This document shows, piece by piece, positions 9,432 through 19,854 of a DNA stretch of 64,000 nt; position 1 is the first letter of the stretch, and each line of letters begins with the position of its first letter. The DNA lies in NCBI GenBank assembly GCA_029204225.1, contig CM055111.1, forward strand, positions 22,399,355 to 22,463,354, in the 5' to 3' direction. The position numbers and the translations under genes are program-made. The DNA is from Diphasiastrum complanatum (taxonomy: Eukaryota; Streptophyta; Lycopodiopsida; Lycopodiales; Lycopodiaceae). The notes below the pieces were generated by a model, which searched no databases, had not been told where the DNA came from, and saw only the letters and a list, made by a program, of their open reading frames with translations.

Positions 9432-11129
9432 AATGGCGAACCACAGACATTCGAGGAAGCAATTGAATGTCCAGAGAAGGACAAATGGATCCAAGCCATG
9501 AATGAGGAGATGGAATCCATGAGGAAGAACTAGGTCTGGATGTTGCAGCCATTACCAGATAAGCGAAAGACTGTTAAATGCAAATGGGTATACAAGCTAA
9601 AGTATGGACTAGATGGAGATGTCTCCATATATAAGGCAAGACTTGTAGCAAAGGGATTCTCTTAGAGATATGGTATTGATTATTCTGAGACCTTCTCTCC
9701 TGTCGTGAAACATTCATCCCTACGTTTGCTATTTGCATATGCAGCTGCTTATGATCTCAAGATTCACATCGTGGACGAGAAGAGAGCCTTCTTGCATGGT
9801 GAATTAGATGAAGAGGTCTACATGGATCAACTCCCAGGGGATGTCTCGAATTCACTTCCTACTTATGCATGTAGAATGCATAGGAGTATCTATGGTCTGA
9901 AGCAGTCAGCTCAACAATTGTACAAGAAGAAAGATCAAGCCCTGAAATCCTTACGATTCAAACCACTAATGGCTGATTCCAATGTCTATGTAAGAATTAC
10001 AAATGGGGAGAACGTCATTGTGGTTGTGTATGTGAACGACACTCTGATACTCTGCAAGAGTGAGAGGCTTATTGCTGAAGTGAAGAAAGATATCTCGAAA
10101 CATTTCGAGATTGTAGATCTGGGAGAAGCCAGGTATTACCTTGGCTTACAAATTGACAGGGACTATGAGGGAGGTAAATTGTACCTTCATTAGTCCAGAT
10201 ATACCCAAAAAATCCTGGAGGACTATGGGATACTGAATTGCAAAGGAGTGAATACTGCAATGCTTGCAAAAATAATACTGACGAACGAAAATTGTTCGAG
10301 GATTGAAGAAGAGAGAGAATTGATGCAGCTCACACCATATAGAAAACTGATAGGATTGTTGATGTACCTTGCAGACAACACACGTTCTGACATTGCTTAT
10401 GTTGTGTTCAGAATGATCCAATTCTGCACGAATCCAGGCTTGACACATTGGAGGATTGCAAAATGAATTTTGCAATATCTTCAATTAACAACAGATTTTG
10501 GTTTGTGTTATTGTCATAATGCAGGGTTCCAGATGCTTTCCTACAGTGATGGTAGCTGGGCATCCCTGAAGGACGATTGCAAAAGTGTCTCAGGAGAGTG
10601 CAGTATCGGGTCAGGTGCAACGATTCTCTGGGTCAGCAAGAAGCAGACCATTGTGGCTCAATCATCCTGCGAAACAGAGTATGTTGCAGTAGCAAAGATG
10701 GCCAATGAAATAATTTGGCTCAAACAGTTCCTTGATGAATTGGGCAAAACGAGAAATGAACCTCTAGTTTTGTAGATGGAAAACACATATGCAATACATC
10801 TAACAAAAGATCATGTGTTTCACTCAAGGATGAAACACATTGCAATCAAGTACCACCTGATTAGAGATCTGACCGGGAAGAAAATGTTGCAGACTACGTT
10901 CATTGGAACGAAAGACATGGTTGCTGACATTTTCACAAATGCCTCAGACAAAGGTCTATTCGAGAAGCAGAGGAGCAGTCTTGGAGTTGTCAAGCTATCA
11001 TGCTTTGAGAGGGAGTTGAAGAAACAAAATGTTTCCATTTCCAAAGCTTTGCTAGCTACCAATTCTGAAAAATTTGATAGACGACACGACACGACACGAA
11101 CGCAACATGATGACACAACACAAAATTAG
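9432..11129 (+). pseudogene. Ty1/copia reverse transcriptase-RNase H remnant
   Basis: A single frame, with no frameshift, runs through the copia RVT_2 and RNase H domains: FEEAIECPEKDKWIQAMNEE, KCKWVYKLKY, ARLVAKGFS, VDEKRAFLHGELDEEVYM, YGLKQS, the catalytic box, then SDIAYVV, SCETEYVAVAK, RMKHIAIKYHLIRD and VADIFTNASD. Five in-frame stops interrupt it: TAG 9531, TAG 9663, TAG 10191, TGA 10464, TAG 10773. The YVDD box reads YVND, losing a metal-binding aspartate. Several stops fall where the family has Gln or Arg, consistent with C-to-T decay of CAG or CGA. No matching integrase, gag or LTR pair can be tied to it. Confidence 0.9.
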
Positions 11130-12934
11130 TCGTGCTTCTCAAGGGATCAAGAAGATTAGCCATGTACCATGGGGTAGAAGCATTTGATCAAATATCATGA
11201 CATCAGCAGAAGTAATCTAGATCGTGGCTAATCTGCCACTCTTGTAATTTGTGATTAGTTGTAGATGTTTAATCTTCCTAATCTGGAAGTTACACGATGC
11301 GACACGAAATTGTTCGCAAACTATATACTTTATGTTTGATGCATAAGCAAGGAAACAAGAAGAAGTCAGAAGACAAAAATATTCAGAATACAGTCCCTGC
11401 CTATGAGCGAGACAATTTGAGAGGATCAGTAGATCCAAAAAATTCCGCTAGTAAGCGAGAGACGATTAATGAGAGAACTGTATTTCTCTCGTGCCAATGC
11501 ACTATGTGGATCTGTCATGCACAGCTGCTAAAATTCAAGAAGATCAATAGATAATATTGTAGTTATTATGCACATGTTATTCTGTATGATTGTATGATCT
11601 CGAATAAATTTTTGTCTGATATTATTTGTGTGTCTGATTCACTTGTTTAATTCAACTTCGTACATTGGTTTGATTTTGTTGAATGCTATATCAATTTGTT
11701 AACGTAGATCAGCAGTGACTATTTACACTCTGAAGGATTGTAGGAATGATATAGCCGGCAGTGATCAGCAATCATATCTGAATTCTTGACGAATTGTTGG
11801 CTGATTCTAAAGAATCTCCAAGATACTTGGACAGAGCAACTCAAGAGCACCTCTCACCCTAGACCAAGGAGGTCTCTGAGAATATGAGACTAATGAAGAT
11901 TGAGAGCCGAGTATGAGAGCCGATAAATACTAGCTAGGAAAGACACGTAAGAACTGTGTAAGCCTCATGGTGAATCCCGAAAGATGGAATGACCATGTAG
12001 GAACTAGTATTTCTAGGCAAATGCAATAAATGCAAGTAGATCCCTCTTAAAGAAAGTAGAGTGAGCCACCTTTTGATGGTGACCTCTAGTGGAGGACATT
12101 ATTCCACTTGTAATTTGTGAAATGTAGAAATTCCACCAGGATGCCACCTAAGGAGCTCTCTTGCTTATTTAAGTGACTCCCTCTTTGTGAAGAGGAGCTT
12201 TTTTGCATTGTATCTACTCCATGCCTAATGAGAAGATTTCCCATGAGTTTGATGCTACACTAAGCTACTTGATCATGATGGTTTTCTTGAGTGATGCCCC
12301 TATGATCATGCCCTTCCATTCATATTGTGTGTGGTTGTGGATTTAGAGTGGATTAGTTTTCTTGCTTTCCTAGTTGTGGATTAATGTAGGAGCCAACATT
12401 CAAGTAAACTAAATAGGCTACAAATGTGACATAAATCTTGCATATTCTCTAACATTCTAGTTCTTGATGTTCTTGGGATGTCCAAGAATCAAAAGACTAG
12501 TTAGTTTCTTGATTCTTGGACTTCTAACATGCTGTAGTTTAGTTCTTGTTTTTTGTTTATCAGTTATGCAAATGTAGCTCAGTTTACTGTAGTGTAGAAT
12601 CTGATTTCAATCTGTCTTAAGAGTAAGTAGCAGTAGAATCTATAGAACGTTCATTTGGGCTGCACTCTATTCTGTAAAAGAGTGTTCTAGGCTTGCATCT
12701 TTATGTAGAATGTAAGTGCGTTCAAGAGTGACGACCTTGAGTAGTCCTCTGATAGGCAGGACATTAAAACTATACTACAGAGTTATTCAGTCCGTTTCTG
12801 CCTGGCCTGGGCATTGTAACAAATGAGAAACAGTCAAGTAATGCCTAAACAAGCCTGGTAACAGGCAAGAAATAGAGACAACTAGACATGTAGAAGCGAA
12901 AGAGGAAATTATGGTTATGACCAAAAGTAAACCA
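11130..12934. other. No gene seen; possible 3' LTR debris
   Basis: Directly downstream of the RNase H remnant, so the first part (to about 11640, with AATAAA at 11603) could be an old 3' LTR. No second copy exists in the window to prove it. A short perfect stem-loop lies at 12480-12521. Nothing else is recognisable. Confidence 0.35.
12480..12521. repeat. Short perfect inverted repeat
   Basis: GTCCAAGAATCAA at 12480-12492 and its exact complement TTGATTCTTGGAC at 12509-12521 enclose 16 bases. It has no poly-T tail or known partner. Confidence 0.8.
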
Positions 12935-13584
12935 TGTGAAAGATTTCAGATCCTTAAGATCCAATCTACTTGAATGATCTTTGGTTAAAAAGAGAAATAC
13001 ACTACCAATCTCACCAATGTAGAAAAATCAGCATCTACACACAATTTGAGATGCAAACACTAATAGAACTTGATCAAACTTGAATGAAATGATTATGTAC
13101 TATTTCTATCCATACAAAACCATCAAGCTACTGTATTCCACATGTGTGGATCCAAAAATAACAAATATAGATCATTCTACACATAGAATTGCAAGCAGTC
13201 ACCAAGATAGTGCACCAATGGATAGTAGAACTCAAGAGAACCAAGTATAAGCATGAAATGAAATAGAGAAGAGAAAAGATCACTCTCTCCACGAGTTACA
13301 TCGTTTTATAACAGGTCCAAACCCTATTTGTCCACTTGGCTTTCCCACCAAAATGCTAACCCTACTAATTTTGGGTCTAGATTCAATGTACCCAACTTAT
13401 TCAAATTGAATCTACTCAAACTCGCATTCTATCTTTCCCACACTTTCTAAAAGTGTTTATTCAAATAAAATTTAGACTAATGAACTTTGAAAAGTCAACC
13501 TCTAAGTCTAAAACAAGTTTTGGCCTCAATATGCCAAATATGGAAATATTGCAAAATGTGATGAAACTAGTTGAATCTTTCACA
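12935..13584 (-). repeat. Family A copia 3' LTR
   Basis: 650 bp. Read on the minus strand it opens TGTGAAAGATTCAACTAG and closes GAAATCTTTCACA, giving a terminal inverted repeat and TG...CA ends. It directly follows the RNase H end of a minus-strand copia element, with the purine tract GAAGAGGGAG adjoining. It closely matches the plus-strand LTR at 52448-53083, which is followed by a PBS. A TATA-like TATAAAA lies at 13304-13310 on the minus strand, within the LTR, where a retroelement promoter is expected. Confidence 0.93.
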
Positions 13585-14386
13585 CTCCCTCTTCAACTAG
13601 TTTTAGCATAGACTTTGATAATACTCCAAGTGAGGTCCTATGCTTCATGAACAAATCTTTTCCCAATGATTTGGTGAAGATATCAGCTACACATTCCCTT
13701 GAAGACACATGTTGAAGCTTTACCTCCTTTGCAATGACTCGCTCCCTCACAAAATGATATTGTATCTCAATATGCTTGCTCCTAGCATAGTTTTTGACAA
13801 TAGAACTTTGATCCATCATAAGAATGATCTTCTTCCTATGAATAGACCTCCTTTCAATAATCATGTAATGCTCAAAATAGAAACAACCATAATTGATATA
13901 GAGAATAGTGTCCACTTGGGATGCTTCACTATTTTTTACATCAATTTTACATGTCAAAATGTGACTAGAACATGAAGAATCAAATAGAATGTAAATGAAA
14001 TGATTCCACCATGCTTCCAACTCTGAACTCTCTGGAAAAATACAGCAAACAAACAATAAATGTGAGTGATCAACTTTTGCTTGCATGTCTCCTCCTCCTT
14101 TGTCCTTTGTTGCCTTGTATCCACCATGATACTCCATGAATGAGCCTCCATCTTCATCTTGCCTCAAGATACCATCATACCTTGATGACTTGACCATGAA
14201 TGAGTGACATAATGAACCTCCAATAGATTCATTTCCATTAGCAAAATTAGCCAAGAATTCTAGTACAAATCCAACATCAAAACAATGCTCACCAATGTAG
14301 CTAGTTTTACCATATCTTGACAATTTGTTGATACTCAAGATCCATTGCTTGGATCCACTCCTCTTCTTTCCTTGCTTGATCTACAC
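13585..14386 (-). pseudogene. Family A copia: RNase H end and RT start with a non-homologous middle
   Basis: The minus-strand 3' part reads ARSKHIEIQYHFVRERV, LQHVSSRECVADIFTKSLG and ends MLKLVEEGV just before the LTR: the copia RNase H terminus. Its far end (14386-14330) reads KEEEWIQAMD, the start of the RVT_2 region, in another frame. Between them about 500 bases show no RT homology although a 252-residue frame happens to stay open. So most of RT is deleted and replaced or rearranged. The element resumes at 19855 on the far side of the nested family B insertion. Confidence 0.75.
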
Positions 14387-14638
14387 TCACTGTGCTACTA
14401 TACTGTGGGTCCTATCAGTGGATAAGGATAAGTTGGCCTCGCCACGAGGCAAGTCGACGGGACACGCGTCCCGCCAACGGCAACCTAGGTCATGCATGGG
14501 TTGCCTGAGTGAGCAACTATATGTATAGTGTAATTTCATTTTGAGAAATACAATTGCTATGTGAGCTTGATGGAGAGTGTTTTCTGTCTGTGTTCCTGTG
14601 TAGCATGATCTGTGTTCCTGTGCAAAGCAAATTCTAAG
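14387..14638 (+). repeat. Family B 5' LTR (5'-truncated)
   Basis: Starts within TCACTGTGCTACTATACTG and ends AAGCAAATTCTAAG. It aligns with 19601-19854 but lacks the opening TTAGAATTAAAGTAGAA of the 3' copy. Confidence 0.92.
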
Positions 14639-14639
14639 T

Positions 14640-14651
14640 TGGTATCAGAGT
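14640..14651 (+). promoter_or_regulatory. Primer-binding site, initiator-tRNA-Met type
   Basis: TGGTATCAGAGT directly after the 5' LTR matches the plant copia consensus TGGTATCAGAGC at 11 of 12 bases. It primes minus-strand cDNA synthesis. Confidence 0.93.
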
Positions 14652-15921
14652 CGTACAGGGAGTGTACACAGTACATCGTCTCCGTTGAAGAGAGCTTTGG
14701 GAGAACTGTCTTTTGAGAGTTCGGGGTTTACGGCGGGTTGAAGACGGAAGGAGAAACACTGGTGCAGAGATTTTAACACACAGAAGCTTGGTAAGCTTGA
14801 GACTGTGTGAGAATTAAGAGACAAGGGTTGTCGGTTGAATTAAAACCTCAGCAAACAAATTTTTGAGATTCCGAAGCAGGCTATTCGATGTTTTCAGTCA
14901 ATGTGCAATCAATCGGACACTGTTTGACAAACGGTGTGAAGCTTCAGCTTTCCAGTAGTAGGGCGACCTTAGAGTAATTGATTTGGCCAGCCAGAGAGCT
15001 GTGAAAAGCAAGCCAAGTTTAAGGCTGCGAGAAAACCCTAGTCTAGGGTTTGGAAGCCAAAAAGCAAAGTTTTTTCTCTATTCTGAACTATTTTCCGAGC
15101 TGTAAAAGCACACAGGAGGGCGCTCTAGCAGTGCAAGCCTGATCAGGAGCGGCCATGGACAGCTGCGACTAAGAGAGAGAGATATTGTTGAAAAATCCTC
15201 AAGGGAGCCATAGTTGGAAAACGTAGGAGGAGGAAGAGCCTGCAAGAAGATCGCGCGCGGTGGAGAGAGGTGGGTTCCTAGCGTTCCGGAGTGAGTAGTG
15301 CTTGTAGGCACGTGGATCAACGCACAAAAGCATCTAGGACCGTAGGATGAGTCCCTATGAAGATCAATGATTGAGATCATGCTTTTGGAAAGCAGTGTGA
15401 GCCTTTGGATCAGAATAAGCCATGAGATGGCAAGTCAAGGGGCTGTGAAAGTTTGAAGGGCAATTGGGCCTTCAATTCATTAAAAATCTTCATACTGAAA
15501 TGGGAGTTGGGTCCCTTCACAAGTGAAGAGTAAAGTTTCTTCAAGGTGAAAAAACAGTTCAAAAACAAAGAAAATCCCTATTTTTGGGTCCTTTGCCCGT
15601 TTTGACCCAAACGAAAGGCTATAACTTCCAAACAAAGGGCACCCGGACTGCACCTGCAAGTACGGTACAACAAAATAGAGTGATTGCAGCAGAGAAAGTG
15701 TTCAGAGTGCTCCAAAAGTGATTTCACCATTGTACTGGGCACGAAGTTGACAACTGAGTGCATTTCAGAAGGCGACGCCGATTTGGCTTTCAAATTGGTG
15801 GAAAAGCGGTGAGTGGCCTGGTAAGGGAAAAAGTGCAGGTCATTATTTTCAACTTCTGACATCACTGTTGGCCTCGACATACTGTTTTTAGCCTACGGCA
15901 GAAGTTTCAAGCAGTTTTGCG
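14652..15921 (+). other. Family B untranslated leader
   Basis: About 1.27 kb between PBS and gag with no convincing coding frame. It contains a telomere-motif palindrome at 15033-15051 (AAACCCTAG, one T, CTAGGGTTT). Such a long leader is unusual for copia but known for some plant lineages. Confidence 0.7.
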
Positions 15922-16981
15922 ATGGCAAACATGGGAGAGTCCATTTTGAGTGAAAGTAACAAATTGGACAGGATTTCCAACTATGCAGTGTGGAAATTCA
16001 AAATGAAAAACATACTGATGGAGAAAGACGCGTGGGAAGTCATCATAGGTGATGAGAGAAGGCCGCCAAATGAAGCGAATATCAAAGTGTTCGACAAAAA
16101 GATGAGGAAAGCTTTGACCTTCATTAACTTGTCAGTGAAGGATCACATCATTACCCACATATGTGATGCTGTGACACCCAGACAGACATGGGATGTGCTA
16201 AAGGGCAGTTCAAAATGTCAAATCTGTCAAGAATCATGTTTCTGAAGTCAAAGTTGAATAGTGTCCGCATGGAGCAAGGAGAGCACATTCAGACATACAT
16301 GACCAGAATCAAGACAATGAGGGATGAACTGCATTCTATTGGTGAGTGCATACGTGATGTGGAGCTAGTGCACAATGCATTGTGTGGCATTGCAGAACCC
16401 TATCAGATGTTTGTGAGCGGAATAGCATCAAGAGAAAGGTTGCCAACCTTTGATAAGCTCATAGGAATCTTGATGCATGAAGAGCAACGGCGAGAAATGG
16501 TGAAAGCTAGACGTCAAAATACTGATGATCAGGCACTTGCGACACGCCAAAAACAAGGCAAGGGCAAGGGCAAGAAGAAGTCTAAGCAGCAATTTGCCAG
16601 GTCTCAAGAGGATGAGGGATCTTCCAGTAAGACCAAAAATAAAGACAAGTGCTTCCATTGTGGTAGAAAGGGCCATTGAAAAAGTGAATGTCACAAATTC
16701 TTGGCAGAACAAGGCAAGGGGAAACCAAAGCAAGCAAGTAACCTTGTCGATGAGGGTGAGATTGAAAACTCTAGCATCTTCATATCTGCATTGTCATCTA
16801 ATCAAGATGATCAAGTGTGGTATATTGACTCGGGAGCCACAAGACACATGACAGGTAACAAGAATTGGTTCAATAGCATGAAAGTGTTGGATAATGGAAC
16901 GTCCGTTTCACAGGCAAATGGCGAGGTGTGCAAGATCAAGGGGATAGGCACTATTTCAATCAACTACCTGATGGAAAAAAC
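15922..16981 (+). pseudogene. Family B gag and protease
   Basis: The ATG at 15922 opens gag (NYAVWKFKMKNILMEKDAWE). A frameshift near 16200 moves to the frame starting before RIMFLKSKLNSVRMEQGEH. A lysine-rich linker leads to the CCHC knuckle CFHCGRKGH*KSEC, where a TGA at 16677-16679 replaces the expected Trp. The same frame continues through the protease motif WYIDSGATRHMTG at about 16818-16856 to a stop at 16986. The downstream integrase frame takes over near 16975. Gag and protease would normally form particles and process the polyprotein. Confidence 0.9.
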
Positions 16982-18199
16982 AGGATGATCAGGGAGGTAC
17001 TTTACGTACCAGGTTTGAAAAAAAATCTACTTTCTGTTGGAGTCATTACTGATCAAAAGTTGAAAGTAGAATTCGCCGATGATTGTTGCTTTTTGAAGAA
17101 TGTGAACCAAAAGTTCAAAGTTATTGCGGATGGAGTAAGGGAGACCAATACAAAATTGTACAGATTGAATGCTACAATCAAGGGGCAACATGGACTTGTA
17201 TCGTCCATTCTATCGCAAACTGAGTTGTGGTATAAGAGGCTTGGTCACTTGAACTTGGGAAGTCTCAATTTGATGAGGAAATTGGAGATGGTAATAGGAT
17301 TGCCTACCATTAAAGACCACTTGAAATCGATGTGCGAATCATGTGTATATGGGAAGCAGCATCGAGATAAGTTCAATAAAGGGGGTGTTGCAAGAGCAAA
17401 GAACATCCACACATATTTATGCGGGCCTATGAGGACCATGTCCTTCGGTAAAACCTTCTATTTCATGACCTTTATTGATGATATGTCACGAAAGATGTGG
17501 ATCTATTTCTTGAAGAAGAAATCAGATGCATTTGACAATTTCAAGAGTTTCAAAGCATTGGTCGAAAATCAAACAGGTAGGAAGATCAAAGTCCTAAGAT
17601 CAGATAGTGGAGGTGAGTACAAGTCTAATGACTTCAATGATCTTTTTGATCAATGTGGGATTAAAAGACAATTTAGGCAAGCTCATACTCCTACTCTCAA
17701 TGGTGTAGCTGAGCGCAATAATTGTACAACTGTGGAAAGTGCCAAATCTATGTTAGCTGAGATGAAACTACCAAAGGATTTTTGGTCAGAAGCATGCAGT
17801 ACGACAGTCTATCTTCAAAATAGAAGTCCTACCATTGCCATACCAAAGATAGCACCTGAGGAAGCATTCATGAAGAAGAAGCCAAAGGTGAACCACTTGC
17901 GAATCTTTGGATGTAAGGCCTTTGTAGATGTTCCTAAGTAAGAGAGATGTAAACTTGATGTGAAAGCTATCAAGAGCATATTCCTAGGATATGATGATCG
18001 TGTGAAGGGCTATAGATGTTTTGATCCAGTGGAAAACAAAGTCCATAATATCCGTGATGTCATCTTTGATGAATCCAAGATGTATGAAGACGAGGATGTT
18101 GAGACGATAGATACATCCTCTTATCTAGTATTATTCAAAGCAAAGAACCTTCAACTTTTGGTGAAGCAAAGGGTGATGACATTTGGGTCAAGGCCATGA
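16928..18199 (+). pseudogene. Family B GAG-pre-integrase and integrase
   Basis: One frame carries VPGLKKNLLSVGVITDQ, the HHCC-like region (LWYKRLGHLN...MCESCVYGKQHR, first His replaced by Tyr) and the DDE core. The first catalytic Asp, normally in a DLCGP context, is Tyr here (HTYLCGPM). The second (RSDSGGEY) and the Glu (NGVAERNN) remain. The C-terminal segment LRIFGCKAFVDVPK is followed by TAA 17939-17941, then IFLGYDDRVKGYRCFDP. Compared with the copy at 36521, about 350 bases of the integrase-RT linker are missing near 18118. The frame ends with TGA at 18197-18199. Confidence 0.92.
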
Positions 18200-18202
18200 G
18201 AG

Positions 18203-19525
18203 ATGGAGTCAATTGCTAAGCATAGCACATGGGACTTAGTAGAACCACTAGTTGGCAAGAAACCCATTGGTTGCAAATGGGTATACAGGACTAAGTACCA
18301 TGCAGATGGAAGTATAACAAAACACAAGGCAAGATTGGTGATCAAAGGGTATGCACAAAGTAAAGGCATCGACTATGAGGAGACCTTTGCATCGGTATGT
18401 AAGTGGAATACTCTACGTCTACTTGTTGCTTTAGCTTCACATTTTGGTTGGCCTTTTCATCAGAGGGATGTGAAATCTGCTTTTCTAAATGGTGAGCTGG
18501 AAGAAGAGGTGTTCATGGACCAACCTGAAGGCTTTGTAGTGAAGGGATAGGAAAATAAAGTATGTCGCTTGAAGAAAGCACTTTACGGTCTTAAACAGGC
18601 ACCACCTGCGTGGTATAGCAGGATTGATGCCTACTTTCGTTCAAAGGAGATGGTGAGAAGACACTCTGATCCAAATCTATATGTCTTATGCTTTGATGGT
18701 ATGGTTGCTTTGATTGCTCTTTCTGTTGATGACTTGATTATTACGGGAAATAATCAACCTCATGGAACAAGTTGCAGGATTGCAAACCAGTGAATACTCC
18801 TATTGAGCCAGGTAAAAAGCTTTCTAAGCTTGATGAGTCACAGTCATTTGATGCTATGCTATATAGGCAGCTAGTAGGGAGCTTGATTTACCTTACCACG
18901 ACTAGACCAGATATATGCTATGTTGTTGGCATTGTAAGTCAGTTTATGGCAGCACCTACGGAAACGCATTGGAAGGCAGCTAAACGCATTTTGCATTATG
19001 TGAAAGACACTTCAGAGTATGGCTTGAATTACAGGAAGCATGATGGTTTACCTGAGTTGTGTGGCTATGTGGATGCGGATTGGGGAGGTGACTATGATGA
19101 TCGTAGATCCACCACAGTATATGTATTTCAGTTTTGTGGTAGTTGCTTTTCCTGGCCTAGTAAGAAACAAAGTACAATTGCTCTTTCAACCACAGAGGCA
19201 GAGTATAAGTCAATGTGTAGTGCAACACAGGAAGCTATATGGTTGAGACAAATCTTGGAAGAAGTTGGCATGAAGTAGAAAAATCTCACGATTTTACATA
19301 ATGACAATCAGAGTGGCATTCAGCTAGCAAAGAATCCAGTGTTCCATGTGAGAACTAAACACATTAGGATTCAGTATCACTTTATACGTGAGAGGCTGCT
19401 GAGTCGTGAAATTCATGTTGTTCATTGTAGCACAGAAGAACAACTAGTTGATATTTTCACTAAGCCACTTGTATGAGAAAAGTTTGATAAGTTTAGATCA
19501 AAGCTTTCTATACTTAAAGTTTGTT
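18203..19525 (+). pseudogene. Family B reverse transcriptase and RNase H
   Basis: RVT_2 motifs: [75 protein letters not shown], then the catalytic box as SVDD instead of YVDD. TAG at 18548-18550 interrupts it where the other copy has Gln. Near 18755 the thumb region is deleted, joining NNQ to the segment before DCKPVNTPIEPGK in a new frame. RNase H follows (YVDADWGGD, STTEAEYKSM, QSGIQLAKNPVFH, TKHIRIQYHFIRE, VDIFTKPL) with further stops at 19276 and 19474. The polypurine tract AAGGGAGAGAG (19573-19583) precedes the LTR. Confidence 0.92.
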
Positions 19526-19583
19526 GACTTTAAAGCTATGTATATGACTGTATATAAAGTAGACTCTACTTTAAGGGAGAGAG

Positions 19584-19854
19584 TTAGAATTAAAGTAGAA
19601 TCACTGTGCTACTGTACTGTGGGTCCTATCAGTGGATAAGGATCAGTTGACCTCGTCACGAGGCAAGTCAACGATACACACATCCTGCCAACGCCAACTT
19701 GGGTCATGCATGGGTTGCATGAGTGAACAACTATATGTATAGTGTAATTTCGTTTTGAGAAATATAGTTGCTATGTGAGCTTGTTGTGGAGAGTGTTTTC
19801 TGTCTGTGTTACTGTGTAGCATGATCTGTGTTCCTGTGCAAAGCAAATTCTAAG
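19584..19854 (+). repeat. Family B 3' LTR
   Basis: 271 bp from TTAGAATTAAAG to AAATTCTAAG. The ends form a short inverted repeat (TTAGAATT / AATTCTAA) but lack the usual TG...CA. Preceded by the purine tract. Confidence 0.92.

Larger units (their letters stand above)
14387..19854 (+). mobile_element. Family B Ty1/copia retrotransposon nested in family A
   Basis: A 5.5-kb element with two LTRs, a PBS, a 1.27-kb leader, gag, protease, integrase, RT, RNase H and a polypurine tract in canonical copia order. It interrupts a minus-strand family A element, whose GAG-pre-integrase region ends at 19855 and whose RT start lies at 14386. The LTRs differ at roughly 20 of about 252 aligned bases by eye, mostly transitions, so it is not recent. 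The 5' LTR lacks the first ~17 bases present in the 3' LTR, so no target-site duplication can be read. It is coding-dead through stops, frameshifts and two internal deletions, seen by comparison with the copy at 36521. Confidence 0.93.

Noticed and set aside
13580-14338. 252-residue minus-strand frame as a single gene
   Set aside because: Only the last ~80 residues are RNase H. The true RT lead-in at its far end is in another frame, so it is a chance fusion.
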